DNA of 64,000 nt. Source: Chthoniobacter sp. Its GTDB lineage: Bacteria > Verrucomicrobiota > Verrucomicrobiia > Chthoniobacterales > Chthoniobacteraceae. The stretch covers positions 1 through 64,000 of the forward strand of contig JAIOPH010000011.1 in assembly GCA_021414005.1 (NCBI GenBank). Reading direction: 5' to 3'. The notes under the pieces were generated by a model that worked only from the letters and a program-made list of their open reading frames with translations, did no database searches and was not told where the DNA came from. The translations under genes and the position numbers were made by a program. This document shows, piece by piece, positions 16,245-24,718 of the stretch (position 1 is the first letter of the stretch; each line of letters begins with the position of its first letter).

Positions 16245-17171
16245 TTAAGCTGCCCAGTCGAGCGTAGTGCCGCAGTGCGGGCAGGGGTTCACGCCAGGGG
16301 TAACGGCACCATTGCAGACGGGGCACGCGGTCGTGAGGGCGATGGAGACTTTGCGCACACCCGGATTGTAGCCCGGTGCCGGTGCTCCGGCGTCGAAATT
16401 TGCGCCGATCTGCACGCCCGCCAGTTCGTCGTATGGGATGTCGAGGAGCAGCGTGTTCACCACGTCGTCGGCGTGGACGATGCACATCTGCGCCATATTA
16501 CGGAAGATGTAGTAGGCGACAAAGGCCGGAATGGCGATGAAGAGGCCGCTGGCGGTAGCGAGGAGCACTTCACCGATTTTTCCGGCGAGAGCCCCCGGGT
16601 TTTTCATACCGCTGGTGCCGAGCACGGCGAAAGCCCCCATCATGCCGATGACCGTGCCGAGCAGCCCGATCATGGGGCTGACGACGCCGATTACAGAGAG
16701 GTAGCTGTTACGCGTGCGGAGCGTGGAGGCTTCGCGCAAGCCGTGTTCAGCGACTGCTCCTTCGACAGCCTCCTTGCCGCGCCCGAGGCGGCTGAGGCCG
16801 GCCTTGAGGACGTTTGCGAGGTAGTTTTTATTGGCCGCGCAGGTCGCCCACGCTTCCTGATAATTGCCGGCGGCGAGGGTCTGATCGAGCGCTTGAATAA
16901 GAGGCGGCGGGGCCAGCTTGTCCTTCCGCAGTGACATGATGTTTTGGATGATGAAGGTGACCATCGTGACCGAGGTCCCGATAATACACACCCAGATCAG
17001 CATGATCAGCGGCCCGCCATCCATGATCGTGTGCAGTATGCTGTGGTTTTGCGGCGCCGCGCCGTCGCCCTCCGTTGTGGCATCCTGCGCGAAACCCAAG
17101 GCGCTGGTGAGGCAGAGCACTGCGATGAAAACGGTGAGCGGGAGGAATCGGCGGAGCTTGATTGGAATCAT
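16245..17171 (-). CDS. ExbB/TolQ/MotA-family protein with C-terminal zinc ribbon
   Basis: 308 residues. A signal-like N-terminus (FLPLTVFIAVLCLTSALGFA) is followed by the three transmembrane helices of the ExbB/TolQ fold: LIMLIWVCIIGTSVTMV, SYLSVIGVVSPMIGLLGTV (with the conserved GLLGTVIGMM motif) and GLFIAIPAFVAYYIF. The last 30 residues add a rubredoxin-like zinc ribbon, CPVCNGAVTPGVNPCPHCG, not found in standard ExbB. By topology it would lie in the cytoplasm and could couple the motor to a cytoplasmic partner; this is inference. First of four consecutive motor genes. Confidence 0.9.
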   Translation of the reverse strand: MIPIKLRRFLPLTVFIAVLCLTSALGFAQDATTEGDGAAPQNHSILHTIMDGGPLIMLIWVCIIGTSVTMVTFIIQNIMSLRKDKLAPPPLIQALDQTLAAGNYQEAWATCAANKNYLANVLKAGLSRLGRGKEAVEGAVAEHGLREASTLRTRNSYLSVIGVVSPMIGLLGTVIGMMGAFAVLGTSGMKNPGALAGKIGEVLLATASGLFIAIPAFVAYYIFRNMAQMCIVHADDVVNTLLLDIPYDELAGVQIGANFDAGAPAPGYNPGVRKVSIALTTACPVCNGAVTPGVNPCPHCGTTLDWAA

Positions 17172-17198
17172 GGTGGGTTGGAAAAAGTAGGTCGATTT

Positions 17199-17960
17199 TT
17201 ATGGGACGGTGACTTCCGGATGCTGGCTGCGGAGGGTATCGGCCCGTTCTTGGGCCTGCGCCACGGCAGCGCGATCATGATAGAAGATAGTAACGGTGCG
17301 CAAATAATCTTCCAGTGCCCCGCCGAAATTACTTTCGGCTTCCTTGATCTGTCCACTGGCGAGAAAGGCCTGACTGTAAGCGAGGGCGTTGGCCCCGCCG
17401 AGCGCTTTCTCCTTGAGCGCGGCTTCCGTGATCGTGGTGAGCTTTTGCTTTGCCACTGGGAGGTTCTTTTTTGCGATGGCGATGCGCGCGCCGATGACCT
17501 CGCCGGCGGTCGATCCACCAGCCGGGTAGGCTTTGGTGAAATTGCCGTACTCCACTTCCGCACGGCCGGTGTCATTCAGTGCGAGATGCACCTCCACGAG
17601 TAGCGCTGCCGCCTGCTGCGCCCACGGCGTGGGCAGCCCGCGAAAACGGTCCGTCACGTTTTTAACGAGGCCGAGCGCCTTCGGATAATCTTTAGCCTGA
17701 AACGCCTGCTGTGCCTGCGCCAACTCCGGCGGCGCGGCCATCGTCACCTGGCTGATGTCCGCGAGCGGGATCGGACGGTCCCCGTTTCCTTCCCGTAAAA
17801 CGAGCGCCGTCCCGCTGACTCCGACGACCTTGGCCTTCATCCTTTCCCCTTTTACCACGAGGTCGGCTTCGATTTGCGCGAGCGCCGGGCCAGCGAGCAG
17901 TAAAAGACTGCCTCCGGTAAATAGGAGTTGCTGGAAATAGGCGGGGAAACGTAGCTTCAT
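17199..17960 (-). CDS. Periplasmic helical-repeat (TPR-like) protein of the Exb cluster
   Basis: 253 residues from MKLRFPAYFQQLLFTGGSL, a signal peptide ending PALAQ. A short beta-rich segment (VKGERMKAKVVGVSGTALVL, PIPLADISQVTM) is followed by about three TPR-like helical pairs (AQQAFQAKDYPKALGLV, AALLVEVHLALNDTGRAEVEY, ALAYSQAFLASGQIKEAE). It has the size and position of the periplasmic accessory protein (YbgF/CpoB-like) in Tol-type clusters, but the sequence is not clearly orthologous. The upstream in-frame ATG (18005) is less likely because the signal peptide begins here. It is 28 bp upstream of exbB. Confidence 0.75.
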   Translation of the reverse strand: MKLRFPAYFQQLLFTGGSLLLLAGPALAQIEADLVVKGERMKAKVVGVSGTALVLREGNGDRPIPLADISQVTMAAPPELAQAQQAFQAKDYPKALGLVKNVTDRFRGLPTPWAQQAAALLVEVHLALNDTGRAEVEYGNFTKAYPAGGSTAGEVIGARIAIAKKNLPVAKQKLTTITEAALKEKALGGANALAYSQAFLASGQIKEAESNFGGALEDYLRTVTIFYHDRAAVAQAQERADTLRSQHPEVTVP

Positions 17961-18022
17961 CGGCTCGGCGGGCGGCAAGCTAGTGACGGCCCCCGGCAAA
18001 CGCAACCTCGAAACTTTCCATC

Positions 18023-19528
18023 ATGTTAAACAAGCTTATCCGGCGCTATCAGCAGCCGCTCCTCATCGTTTTCACGGTGGTCATCATTATCACTTTCGTG
18101 GCATTTTTTGACCGGAGCGGAGGCTTTCTCGGCCAGGGACGTAGTGAGCGGGCGGGCACGATTTACGGACAGTCGGTGACGCAGGTCCAAATACTTCGCG
18201 AGGGGCGAAAGTTCACGCTCGCCCGCGATCTCGGCCTGCAGGAGTTGCTCAGGGCCGTCATCGGCCAGGCCAACAGCGAGGCAGAGGCCATCGACAGTTT
18301 CACCTGGAACAGCATGGTTCTGCGCCACGAGGAGGATGAACTCGGGATTAACGCCACGACGGACGAAGTTTTCGCCGCGATTCAGGGCCTCCGTATTTTC
18401 CAGACAGGTTCGGCGTTCGATCCGAAGCGCTATGAAATGATCAGCAAGGACATCCTCGGCCCGCGTGGTTTTGACGGAAAGCAGATCGAGGATCTGGTGC
18501 GTGACGAATTGCGGTTGAAAAAGCTGAAGGCGGTCCTCGGCACCACCACCGTACCGGCGGCCAGCGAAGTGCGGGCGTTGTTTGATCAGCGCAACCAAAA
18601 GACCGAGGCGTCCGTCGTCCGGCTGAAACTCGACGATTTTCTTGCCACAGCCACCGCGCCGGATGAGGAGGTGCAAAAGCGTTTCGAGGAGCGCAAAGCC
18701 GACCTCAAGTCCGAGGAAAAGCGCAAGGTGCAGGTCGCCGCTTTCATCCTGCCGACGACGGACAAACCGCTCGAAGGCAAGGCGCGCGGGGAGGCGCTCG
18801 GCAAGCTGGCCGCCGCGGCGGAGGAATTCTCCGTGGCGATGACGGAAAAGGATGCCGACTTCACGGCGGTCGCCGCCAAAGCCGGGGTAAAAGTGGAGGA
18901 AACCGCGGAGTTTGCGCGACGCGACGCGCCGCCATTGTTCAGCGGATCGGCTGAGGTGGTCGCCGCGGCGTTTAAGCTCACCATGAAGCAGCCCACCAGC
19001 GATGTCATCAGCACCGACCGCGGCTACTACGCGCTCCGCCTCACCGGGATCGCCGAGGCGCGCCCGCTCACCTTCGACGAGGCCAAGCCGCAGCTCGCCG
19101 AGCAGATCAAACGCGAGCGCGCCAAGGAGGCGATGGAACTCAAGGCGACGGACATCCGCACCAAGCTCGACACCGAACTCAAGGCCGGGAAATCCATGGC
19201 CGAAGCTGCCGCCGCCGCTGGGGTGAAAGCTGATGCCTTTGGCGCCTTCTCCCAAGCCGAGCCGAAGTTTGAGGGGCCGGATGCCCGCGAGGTAATGATG
19301 ACCGCTTTCAACCTGAAGGAAGGCGAACTCAGCTCCTTCGTCCCCACGATGGCGGGCGGCATCCTCGTGCGCGCGGACAAACGCCCGCCGATCGACGATT
19401 CCAAATTCGCCGCGGAAAAGGACATGCTCAGCGAAAACCTCGCGCAGTTCTCGCGCGAGGCGATGTTCGCCGAGTGGCTGAAGCTGCGCCGCGCAGAGGC
19501 CCGCGTGATGGTGCCGAAGCGCGGCTGA
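18023..19528 (+). CDS. PpiD/SurA-type membrane-anchored peptidyl-prolyl isomerase-like chaperone
   Basis: 501 residues. An N-terminal anchor, LLIVFTVVIIITFVAFF, follows a short basic cytoplasmic start (MLNKLIRRYQQ), as in PpiD. Then comes a SurA_N-type chaperone region (WNSMVLRHEEDELGINATTDEV; RYEMISKDILGPRGFDGKQI) and a parvulin-like segment, where TSDVISTDRGYYALRLTGI is the best-preserved rotamase stretch. It likely assists folding of exported proteins at the periplasmic face. It is divergent from the Exb cluster, with only 62 bp between the start codons, so the two promoters must share that gap. Confidence 0.85.
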   Translation: MLNKLIRRYQQPLLIVFTVVIIITFVAFFDRSGGFLGQGRSERAGTIYGQSVTQVQILREGRKFTLARDLGLQELLRAVIGQANSEAEAIDSFTWNSMVLRHEEDELGINATTDEVFAAIQGLRIFQTGSAFDPKRYEMISKDILGPRGFDGKQIEDLVRDELRLKKLKAVLGTTTVPAASEVRALFDQRNQKTEASVVRLKLDDFLATATAPDEEVQKRFEERKADLKSEEKRKVQVAAFILPTTDKPLEGKARGEALGKLAAAAEEFSVAMTEKDADFTAVAAKAGVKVEETAEFARRDAPPLFSGSAEVVAAAFKLTMKQPTSDVISTDRGYYALRLTGIAEARPLTFDEAKPQLAEQIKRERAKEAMELKATDIRTKLDTELKAGKSMAEAAAAAGVKADAFGAFSQAEPKFEGPDAREVMMTAFNLKEGELSSFVPTMAGGILVRADKRPPIDDSKFAAEKDMLSENLAQFSREAMFAEWLKLRRAEARVMVPKRG

Positions 19529-19554
19529 CGCGTCCGCTTTTCCCCGGCGAGAAA

Positions 19555-19899
19555 ATGGACACGCCGCCCGAGGTCGAGGAACTCTTCGACGACGCCAATG
19601 GCGACCTCGCACTCGGCGATCTCGCCGCCGCCGCCGCCAAATACGCACGCTGCACCGAACTGGTGCCGGAGTTCTTCGACGGCTGGCACGCGCTCGGCAT
19701 GGCGCTGATGAAACTCGGCCGCTACCCCGAAGCCATCGCCGCCGGCCTCCGCACCGTCGAGCTGCGCCCCAATGACCAGCTCGCCTGGTCCAGCCTCTCG
19801 CTCTTTTACGTCCGCGCCGGCCAGATCCCCGAAGCGGAATCCGCCGGCGCAAAAGCGAAGATCCTCGGCTGGGGCGGGAAGATCAAAAAGCCCGCGTGA
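19555..19899 (+). CDS. Small TPR-repeat protein
   Basis: 114 residues with three TPR-like units: DDANGDLALGDLAAAAAKYA, FFDGWHALGMALMKLGRYPE and QLAWSSLSLFYVRAGQIPEA. It has no signal peptide, so it is cytoplasmic. The ATG at 19555 follows GGCGAGAAA and lies 26 bp downstream of the PpiD-like gene on the same strand, suggesting an operon. The acidic start MDTPPEVEELFDDA is typical of this kind of small tetratricopeptide adaptor. The partner is not known. Confidence 0.8.
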   Translation: MDTPPEVEELFDDANGDLALGDLAAAAAKYARCTELVPEFFDGWHALGMALMKLGRYPEAIAAGLRTVELRPNDQLAWSSLSLFYVRAGQIPEAESAGAKAKILGWGGKIKKPA

Positions 19900-19931
19900 G
19901 TTTGCCCGGCTGGCGTGCTAGTTTCCGCACC

Positions 19932-20138
19932 ATGTCCGTGAAAGAAACCATTCACCAGTGGGTTGACGAAATGCCCGATGACGCCCCGGCGCTTCTCGAT
20001 TTCTACGAACGCATCCGTCTCAACCGCACGATCGATGAGGCCCGCAGCGACATCGCGGCAGGGCGGGTGCTGACGTGGGAGGAAGCGGACCGACGGATGA
20101 AGGAAAAATGGGCGAAACGCGACTCGAAGTCATCCTGA
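19932..20138 (+). CDS. Antitoxin of a type II toxin-antitoxin pair
   Basis: 68 residues starting MSVKETIHQWVDEMPDDAPA. The C-terminal half RVLTWEEADRRMKEKWAKR has the pattern of small antitoxins paired with RelE/ParE toxins, in which this helix binds the toxin. The downstream gene overlaps it by 31 bases and encodes the toxin. The antitoxin-first order and coupling are typical of these modules. The in-frame ATG at 19896 is less likely because it lies within the previous gene's end. Probably autoregulated, but no operator was identified. Confidence 0.75.
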   Translation: MSVKETIHQWVDEMPDDAPALLDFYERIRLNRTIDEARSDIAAGRVLTWEEADRRMKEKWAKRDSKSS

Positions 20139-20431
20139 CCGAGCGCGCTTGGAGCGACTTGGAAGAGATCGACAACTACTGGACCAGGCGCGACGAAGCG
20201 TGGCGCGGGGAAAAATACTATGGCGATCTGCGGGATGCGGCAGTTCATGAACTCGGAGACGCTGCCACCGCGCGCCGCGGACGGCCCGCGAGGAATTGCG
20301 ACCGCCCCGGCGTGCAGGAGATTCTCGTTTTCGGGACCTACCGCATCCTATACCAAATCAACCCCGCGTTTGACCGCGTCGAAATTCTCCACTTCTGGCA
20401 CAGCCACCGCGCCCCTCCGCACCTCGACTGA
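20108..20431 (+). CDS. RelE/ParE-family toxin
   Basis: 107 residues starting MGETRLEVILTERAWSDLEE, with an AAGGAAAA ribosome-binding stretch directly upstream inside the antitoxin gene. The pattern of helix (RAWSDLEEIDNYWTRR), basic strand (ARRGRPARNC) and C-terminal strands VQEILVFGTYRILYQIN and VEILHFWHSHR is that of the ParE/RelE fold. The terminal His-containing strand is typical. Such toxins either cleave ribosome-bound mRNA (RelE) or poison gyrase (ParE); sequence alone does not decide. It ends 9 bp before metG. Confidence 0.85.
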   Translation: MGETRLEVILTERAWSDLEEIDNYWTRRDEAWRGEKYYGDLRDAAVHELGDAATARRGRPARNCDRPGVQEILVFGTYRILYQINPAFDRVEILHFWHSHRAPPHLD

Positions 20432-20440
20432 TTTCCATCC

Positions 20441-22096
20441 ATGCCCCATCCCTTCTTCATCACCACCGCCATCGACTACACCAACGGCGCGCCCCACATC
20501 GGGCACGCTTACGAGAAAGTGCTGGCCGATGTCCTCGCGCGCTATCACCGGCTAAAGGGCGACGACGTTTTCTACCTCACCGGCGTGGATCAGCACGGGC
20601 AGAAGGTGCAGCAGTCCGCGGAAAAGCAGGGCGTTGCGCCGCAGCAATTCGTTGATGCCATCACCGCGAAATTTCGCGCGCTGTGGGAGAAACTCGACGT
20701 CCGTTACGACGGCTGGGCTGCCACCACCGACCCGCTTCACAAGGAATGTGTGCGCGCCAATCTCCAAATGCTCTGGGACGACAAAGATCCCGCCACCGGG
20801 GCGAGCCGCTGGCTCTACAAAAAGAGCGAAGGCGGCTACTACAGCGTCCGCCAGGAGCAATTCCTCACCGACAAAGAGCGCGGCGCAGACGGCGAATTCG
20901 GTCCCGAGTGGCAGCCTGTCGAATTCCGCGAGGAGGAAAACTTCTACTTCCGCCTCAAGGACCACAAACAGTGGCTCCTTGACTTCATCGATAAACGCAG
21001 CGCCGACGGCCATCCCTTCGTCGTGCCCGACTTCCGCGTCGGCGAACTCCGCAACGCCGTCGAGAAGCTCGAAGGCGACCTGTGCATTTCCCGCCCCGCC
21101 GCGCGACTACAGTGGGGCATCCCATTTCCCGAGAGCTTCGGCGCGGGCTTCGTCACCTACGTCTGGTTCGACGCTCTCGTGAACTACATCAGCTTCGTCC
21201 CCGGTCACGATCCGCGGGCCAAGGGCGACGCGAATTCCGAATTCGCCCGCTGGTGGCCCGCGCTCCACGTCATAGGCAAGGACATCATGATCCCCGCGCA
21301 CGGCGTCTATTGGCCGATCATGCTGAAGGCGCTCGGCTTCAAGGACGAGGAAATGCCCACGCTCCTCGTTCACGGCTGGTGGAACATCGCCGGCGCGAAA
21401 ATGAGCAAGAGCCTCGGCAACGTCATCGACCCCGACGCTCTCGCCGACAAATACGGCGCGGAAGCGCTGCGGTATTATTTGATGAGTGACATCGCCACCG
21501 GCAAAGACGCGGACTTTAGCGAAGAGCGTCTTGTCCAGCGTTACAATAGCGACCTCGCCAATAGCCTCGGCAACCTGCTCAACCGCTCGCTGAACATGGC
21601 GGCTAAGTATCGAACGGGAAGGCTAACCAAGCCAACCGACGCGCAGAAGCATTTGAACCTTGTTGATCCGGCCGATGATTCCCAAATCAACCTAGTCTGG
21701 CTGTGCGAGCGGCAAGTCAGACGTTTCGGCGAAACCATGAGTGAGCACGATCCCGATAAGGCATCGGCTGCGATTCGTACTTTATGCGAGTGGGACAATC
21801 TGCTCGTCGAGAAGGCAGCCCCTTGGAAGCTCGCAAAAGACCCTGCGCAGGCCGAGCAACTCGACGCCGTCCTTTACCACCTCGCCGAATCCCTCCGCAT
21901 CATCGCCATCCTTATCTCCCCCGTACTCCCGCAAGCCGCGCACGGCATCTTCGATCAACTCCGGTGGAAACTCGACGAAGTCGGGAAGGAATCCCGCTTC
22001 CGCCTCGCCGACGCCCAATGGGGCGGCCTGCCCGACGGCCACGTCCTCGGCCAGCCCACGCCGCTCTTTCCCCGCATCGAAATCCCCGCCGCCTGA
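20441..22096 (+). CDS. metG: Methionyl-tRNA synthetase
   Basis: 551 residues, class I aminoacyl-tRNA synthetase. The ATP signature is PHIGHAYEK near the start, and the KMSKS loop is AKMSKSLGNVIDPD. The connective domain lacks a clear CxxC knuckle pair, as in some bacterial short MetRS forms. The C-terminal helical anticodon-binding domain ends with LFPRIEIPAA; no EMAP/OB dimerisation domain is present. Part of the coding region (about 21600-21840) is noticeably less G+C rich, with different synonymous codon use, suggesting mosaic origin. Start MPHPFFITTAIDYTNGAPHI fits the family. It is convergent with the next gene. Confidence 0.97.
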   Translation: MPHPFFITTAIDYTNGAPHIGHAYEKVLADVLARYHRLKGDDVFYLTGVDQHGQKVQQSAEKQGVAPQQFVDAITAKFRALWEKLDVRYDGWAATTDPLHKECVRANLQMLWDDKDPATGASRWLYKKSEGGYYSVRQEQFLTDKERGADGEFGPEWQPVEFREEENFYFRLKDHKQWLLDFIDKRSADGHPFVVPDFRVGELRNAVEKLEGDLCISRPAARLQWGIPFPESFGAGFVTYVWFDALVNYISFVPGHDPRAKGDANSEFARWWPALHVIGKDIMIPAHGVYWPIMLKALGFKDEEMPTLLVHGWWNIAGAKMSKSLGNVIDPDALADKYGAEALRYYLMSDIATGKDADFSEERLVQRYNSDLANSLGNLLNRSLNMAAKYRTGRLTKPTDAQKHLNLVDPADDSQINLVWLCERQVRRFGETMSEHDPDKASAAIRTLCEWDNLLVEKAAPWKLAKDPAQAEQLDAVLYHLAESLRIIAILISPVLPQAAHGIFDQLRWKLDEVGKESRFRLADAQWGGLPDGHVLGQPTPLFPRIEIPAA

Positions 22097-22144
22097 CGGC
22101 GCTCGCGCGACGTGCCCGGCGTGCAACCGACCGGAACTCCGCCG

Positions 22145-23386
22145 CTACTTCCCCGCCGCCGGCTTTTTCTCGTAGATCGCGATCGTCGTGATGAAATCCA
22201 CGGCGCGCTGAAGCGCCACGTCGCGGAGCGGCGGCTTGGGCCTTTCACCTTTGTTTTTTTGCAGCGCCTGGATGGCGTCGAGTTCGGGATTGGTGCCGGC
22301 GACGAGCGCGGCCTCGTTCATGCGGGCGCGCTCGGTTTCGAAGACGAATTCGCCGACGCCTTTTTCGAGTTCGCGCTTGAGCACTTCGTTGGTCGTTTCC
22401 TGCGGCACCTCCACCGCGAGGTCGGGCTTCACGCCGCCGGGAAAGACGGCCACATTGTCCGGCAGGCCAATTTCGGCGACGGCGACGCGGAGGAGTTTGC
22501 CGCCGGCCAGCGGCAACTCGGCAAATCCGACGGCTTCGCCTTTCGTCCGCTGGCCGATGATCATCGCGCGGATATGGGTGCGCAGCACGGAGGCAATGAT
22601 TTCGGCGTTGCCGGCGGTGTCGCGGTCCACGAGCACAACGACGATGCCGCGGTATTTCGGGTCGTCTTTCGAGGTGAGGATTTGCTCCTGTTTGATGTTC
22701 GGCTTCTTGACCGAAAAGAGCACTTTGCCCTGTGGACAAAAGCGCCGGCAGACCTCGGCAGTTTGCTCAAACTCCGCGCTCGGTGGCGTGGCGCGCAGAT
22801 CGAGCACCAGCGCGCCGAGCTTTTTCTCGGTGAAATTCGCGAGTGCGGCGTCGAGTTCTCCCAGGTTACGCGGGGCGGTCGCGCCGAGCCGCGCGTAGCC
22901 GATGCGGGCATCGAGGATTTCCGCGCGAAACGGGCCGGCCTCGCTCGCAGCGACGGTGCGGGCTTCGACAATGGCGGCCCCCGGCGCGATGCGGTCGATG
23001 ATGCCCTGCACGCTGGCGCGCTTGAGATCGTCTTCGGAAAGGGCGTCGGGGTTGATGTAGTTTTCCTTGAGCAGGGAAATGACTTGGTCGAGTTCCGCGT
23101 CGGTGAGCGAATCGACGGCGGAGCGCGTGGTCAGCGGCTCACCGGGCTTGGTGGGTTTCGGCGGTTTCGGCGCGGGCTTGGGGGGCACAGCGACGGGCGA
23201 TTCGGGCGGATTTTCGGCGGGCGTCGTTTCGGGAGTCGCTGGTTTTTCGGGCGTCGCCGGAGCGTCGGGCTTTTTCTCCGGCGCGGGATTCTCCGGCGCA
23301 GGTGCGGGCTCTGGGGCTTGCGCGCAGAGGAGCGGAGCGGAGGCGAAAAGGAGCGCGGCCAGCGCGGACGCCACGGGGAGTTTCAT
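22145..23386 (-). CDS. S41 (tail-specific) protease-like protein, nucleophile missing
   Basis: 413 residues. A signal peptide (ALAALLFASAPLLCAQ) is followed by a long Pro/Glu-rich linker (about residues 25-85) and an S41-type catalytic fold. The fold includes LGALVLDLRATPPSAEF, IVVVLVDRDTAGNAEIIASVL and the lysine-bearing IGQRTKGEAV. In active S41 enzymes the segment after VLV(D/N) reads like GSASASEI with the nucleophilic serine; here it is DTAGNAEI, with no serine. The lysine is retained. It is therefore probably a non-catalytic periplasmic homologue that still binds C-termini; that function is inferred. It is 14 bp upstream of purD's stop and on the same strand. Confidence 0.8.
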   Translation of the reverse strand: MKLPVASALAALLFASAPLLCAQAPEPAPAPENPAPEKKPDAPATPEKPATPETTPAENPPESPVAVPPKPAPKPPKPTKPGEPLTTRSAVDSLTDAELDQVISLLKENYINPDALSEDDLKRASVQGIIDRIAPGAAIVEARTVAASEAGPFRAEILDARIGYARLGATAPRNLGELDAALANFTEKKLGALVLDLRATPPSAEFEQTAEVCRRFCPQGKVLFSVKKPNIKQEQILTSKDDPKYRGIVVVLVDRDTAGNAEIIASVLRTHIRAMIIGQRTKGEAVGFAELPLAGGKLLRVAVAEIGLPDNVAVFPGGVKPDLAVEVPQETTNEVLKRELEKGVGEFVFETERARMNEAALVAGTNPELDAIQALQKNKGERPKPPLRDVALQRAVDFITTIAIYEKKPAAGK

Positions 23387-23400
23387 AAAGTGGCGGGAAG

Positions 23401-24669
23401 CTAGGCGCTCAGACCTTTCACTGCAATATCGCGCCGATACTGCCGGCCCTCGAAGCGGATGCCCTCAACGGCAGCGTAGGCCTTTTCCCGCGCCGCGGAC
23501 AGATCGGCGGCGAGCGCGGTGACGCCGAGCACGCGCCCGCCGGCGGTGACGATGCGTTCGCCGTCGCGCCGCGTGCCGGCGTGAAAAACGGTGATGCCGT
23601 CCGCGACACCGTCGAGCCCGCTGATCGGTCGTCCGCTCGCGTAGCTGCCGGGGTAGCCGCCGCTGGCGAGGATGACGCAGACGGCGGCATCCGCTTTCCA
23701 TTTGGCCTGCACTGTCGCGAGACATCCGTCGATCGTCGCTTCGAGCAGCTCCACAAGGTCGCTGTCGAGACGGGTCAGCAGTACCTGCGTCTCCGGGTCG
23801 CCGAAGCGGCAGTTGAATTCGAGCACCTTCGGACCGTCGGCGGTAATCATCAGGCCCGGAAAAAGCATGCCGCGGTAGTCGAGCCCGTCCTTCGCCAGAC
23901 CGGCGATGAAAGGTGCGAGCACTTCGCGATGAATGCGCTCCTCCATCGCGGGCGTGACGAGTTTCGCCGCCGGACTGAAGGTGCCCATGCCTCCGGTGTT
24001 CAGGCCGAGGTCGCCGTCGAGCGCGCGCTTGTGATCCTGCGCGCTGGGGAAAAGGAGGTAGTTTTTTCCATCCACGAGCGCATGGATGGAGCACTCTTCG
24101 CCGGTGAGAAATTCCTCAATGACCACGCGCTGGCCGGCGTCGCCAAACTTGCGCGCGTCCATGATTTCGTGGATGGCCAGCGCGGCCTCCCACGAGTTTT
24201 GCGCGATGATGACGCCTTTGCCGAGCGCGAGGCCGTCGGCTTTCACAACGAGCGGATAGCTCATGCCGCGGCAGAATTGCTGCGCCTCGCTGCTGTCGCA
24301 AAAACTACCCGAGCGCGCGGTCGGGATGCCGTGGCGCTGCATGAATTCCTTCGCGAAAACCTTCGACGATTCGAGCTGCGCGGCGCGTTGCGTGGGGCCG
24401 AAGATGCGCAGCCTGTGGCTTTGAAAAAGATCGACGATGCCGGCGGCGAGCGCGTCGTCCGGACCGACGACGGTGAGGTCGATGCGCTCATCTTTGGCGA
24501 ACTGCACGAGCGCGGCGTGCTCGGTGACTTTGAGCGGCACGCAGGTGGCGAGCTGCGCGATGCCGGCATTGCCCGGCGCGCAAAACACGGCGCTGACGCG
24601 GGGTGACTGGCGGAGTTTCCAGACGAGCGCGTGTTCGCGCCCGCCACTGCCGAGGACGAGGATTTTCAT
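23401..24669 (-). CDS. purD: Phosphoribosylamine--glycine ligase (GAR synthetase)
   Basis: 422 residues, the normal length. It catalyses ATP-dependent joining of phosphoribosylamine and glycine in purine synthesis. The N-domain starts MKILVLGSGGREHALVWKL with CAPGNAGIAQ. The ATP-grasp region contains PLVVKADGLALGKGVIIA and the metal-binding segment VLEFNCRFGDPETQVLL. The C-domain has VILASGGYPGSYASG. All key residues are visible. It lies between the S41-like gene (downstream) and exonuclease III (upstream), both on the minus strand. No other pur gene is nearby. Confidence 0.97.
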   Translation of the reverse strand: MKILVLGSGGREHALVWKLRQSPRVSAVFCAPGNAGIAQLATCVPLKVTEHAALVQFAKDERIDLTVVGPDDALAAGIVDLFQSHRLRIFGPTQRAAQLESSKVFAKEFMQRHGIPTARSGSFCDSSEAQQFCRGMSYPLVVKADGLALGKGVIIAQNSWEAALAIHEIMDARKFGDAGQRVVIEEFLTGEECSIHALVDGKNYLLFPSAQDHKRALDGDLGLNTGGMGTFSPAAKLVTPAMEERIHREVLAPFIAGLAKDGLDYRGMLFPGLMITADGPKVLEFNCRFGDPETQVLLTRLDSDLVELLEATIDGCLATVQAKWKADAAVCVILASGGYPGSYASGRPISGLDGVADGITVFHAGTRRDGERIVTAGGRVLGVTALAADLSAAREKAYAAVEGIRFEGRQYRRDIAVKGLSA

Positions 24670-24718
24670 AAGCGAAAGGCGCGGAGCGTAGGCGACGCCA
24701 CAGCGCGAGGCAACAGGC

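Noticed and set aside
18026..19852. 608-residue minus-strand frame opposite the PpiD-like gene
   Set aside because: Mirror of a gene with clear domains; no signal sequence or known motif; stop and start do not fit neighbours.
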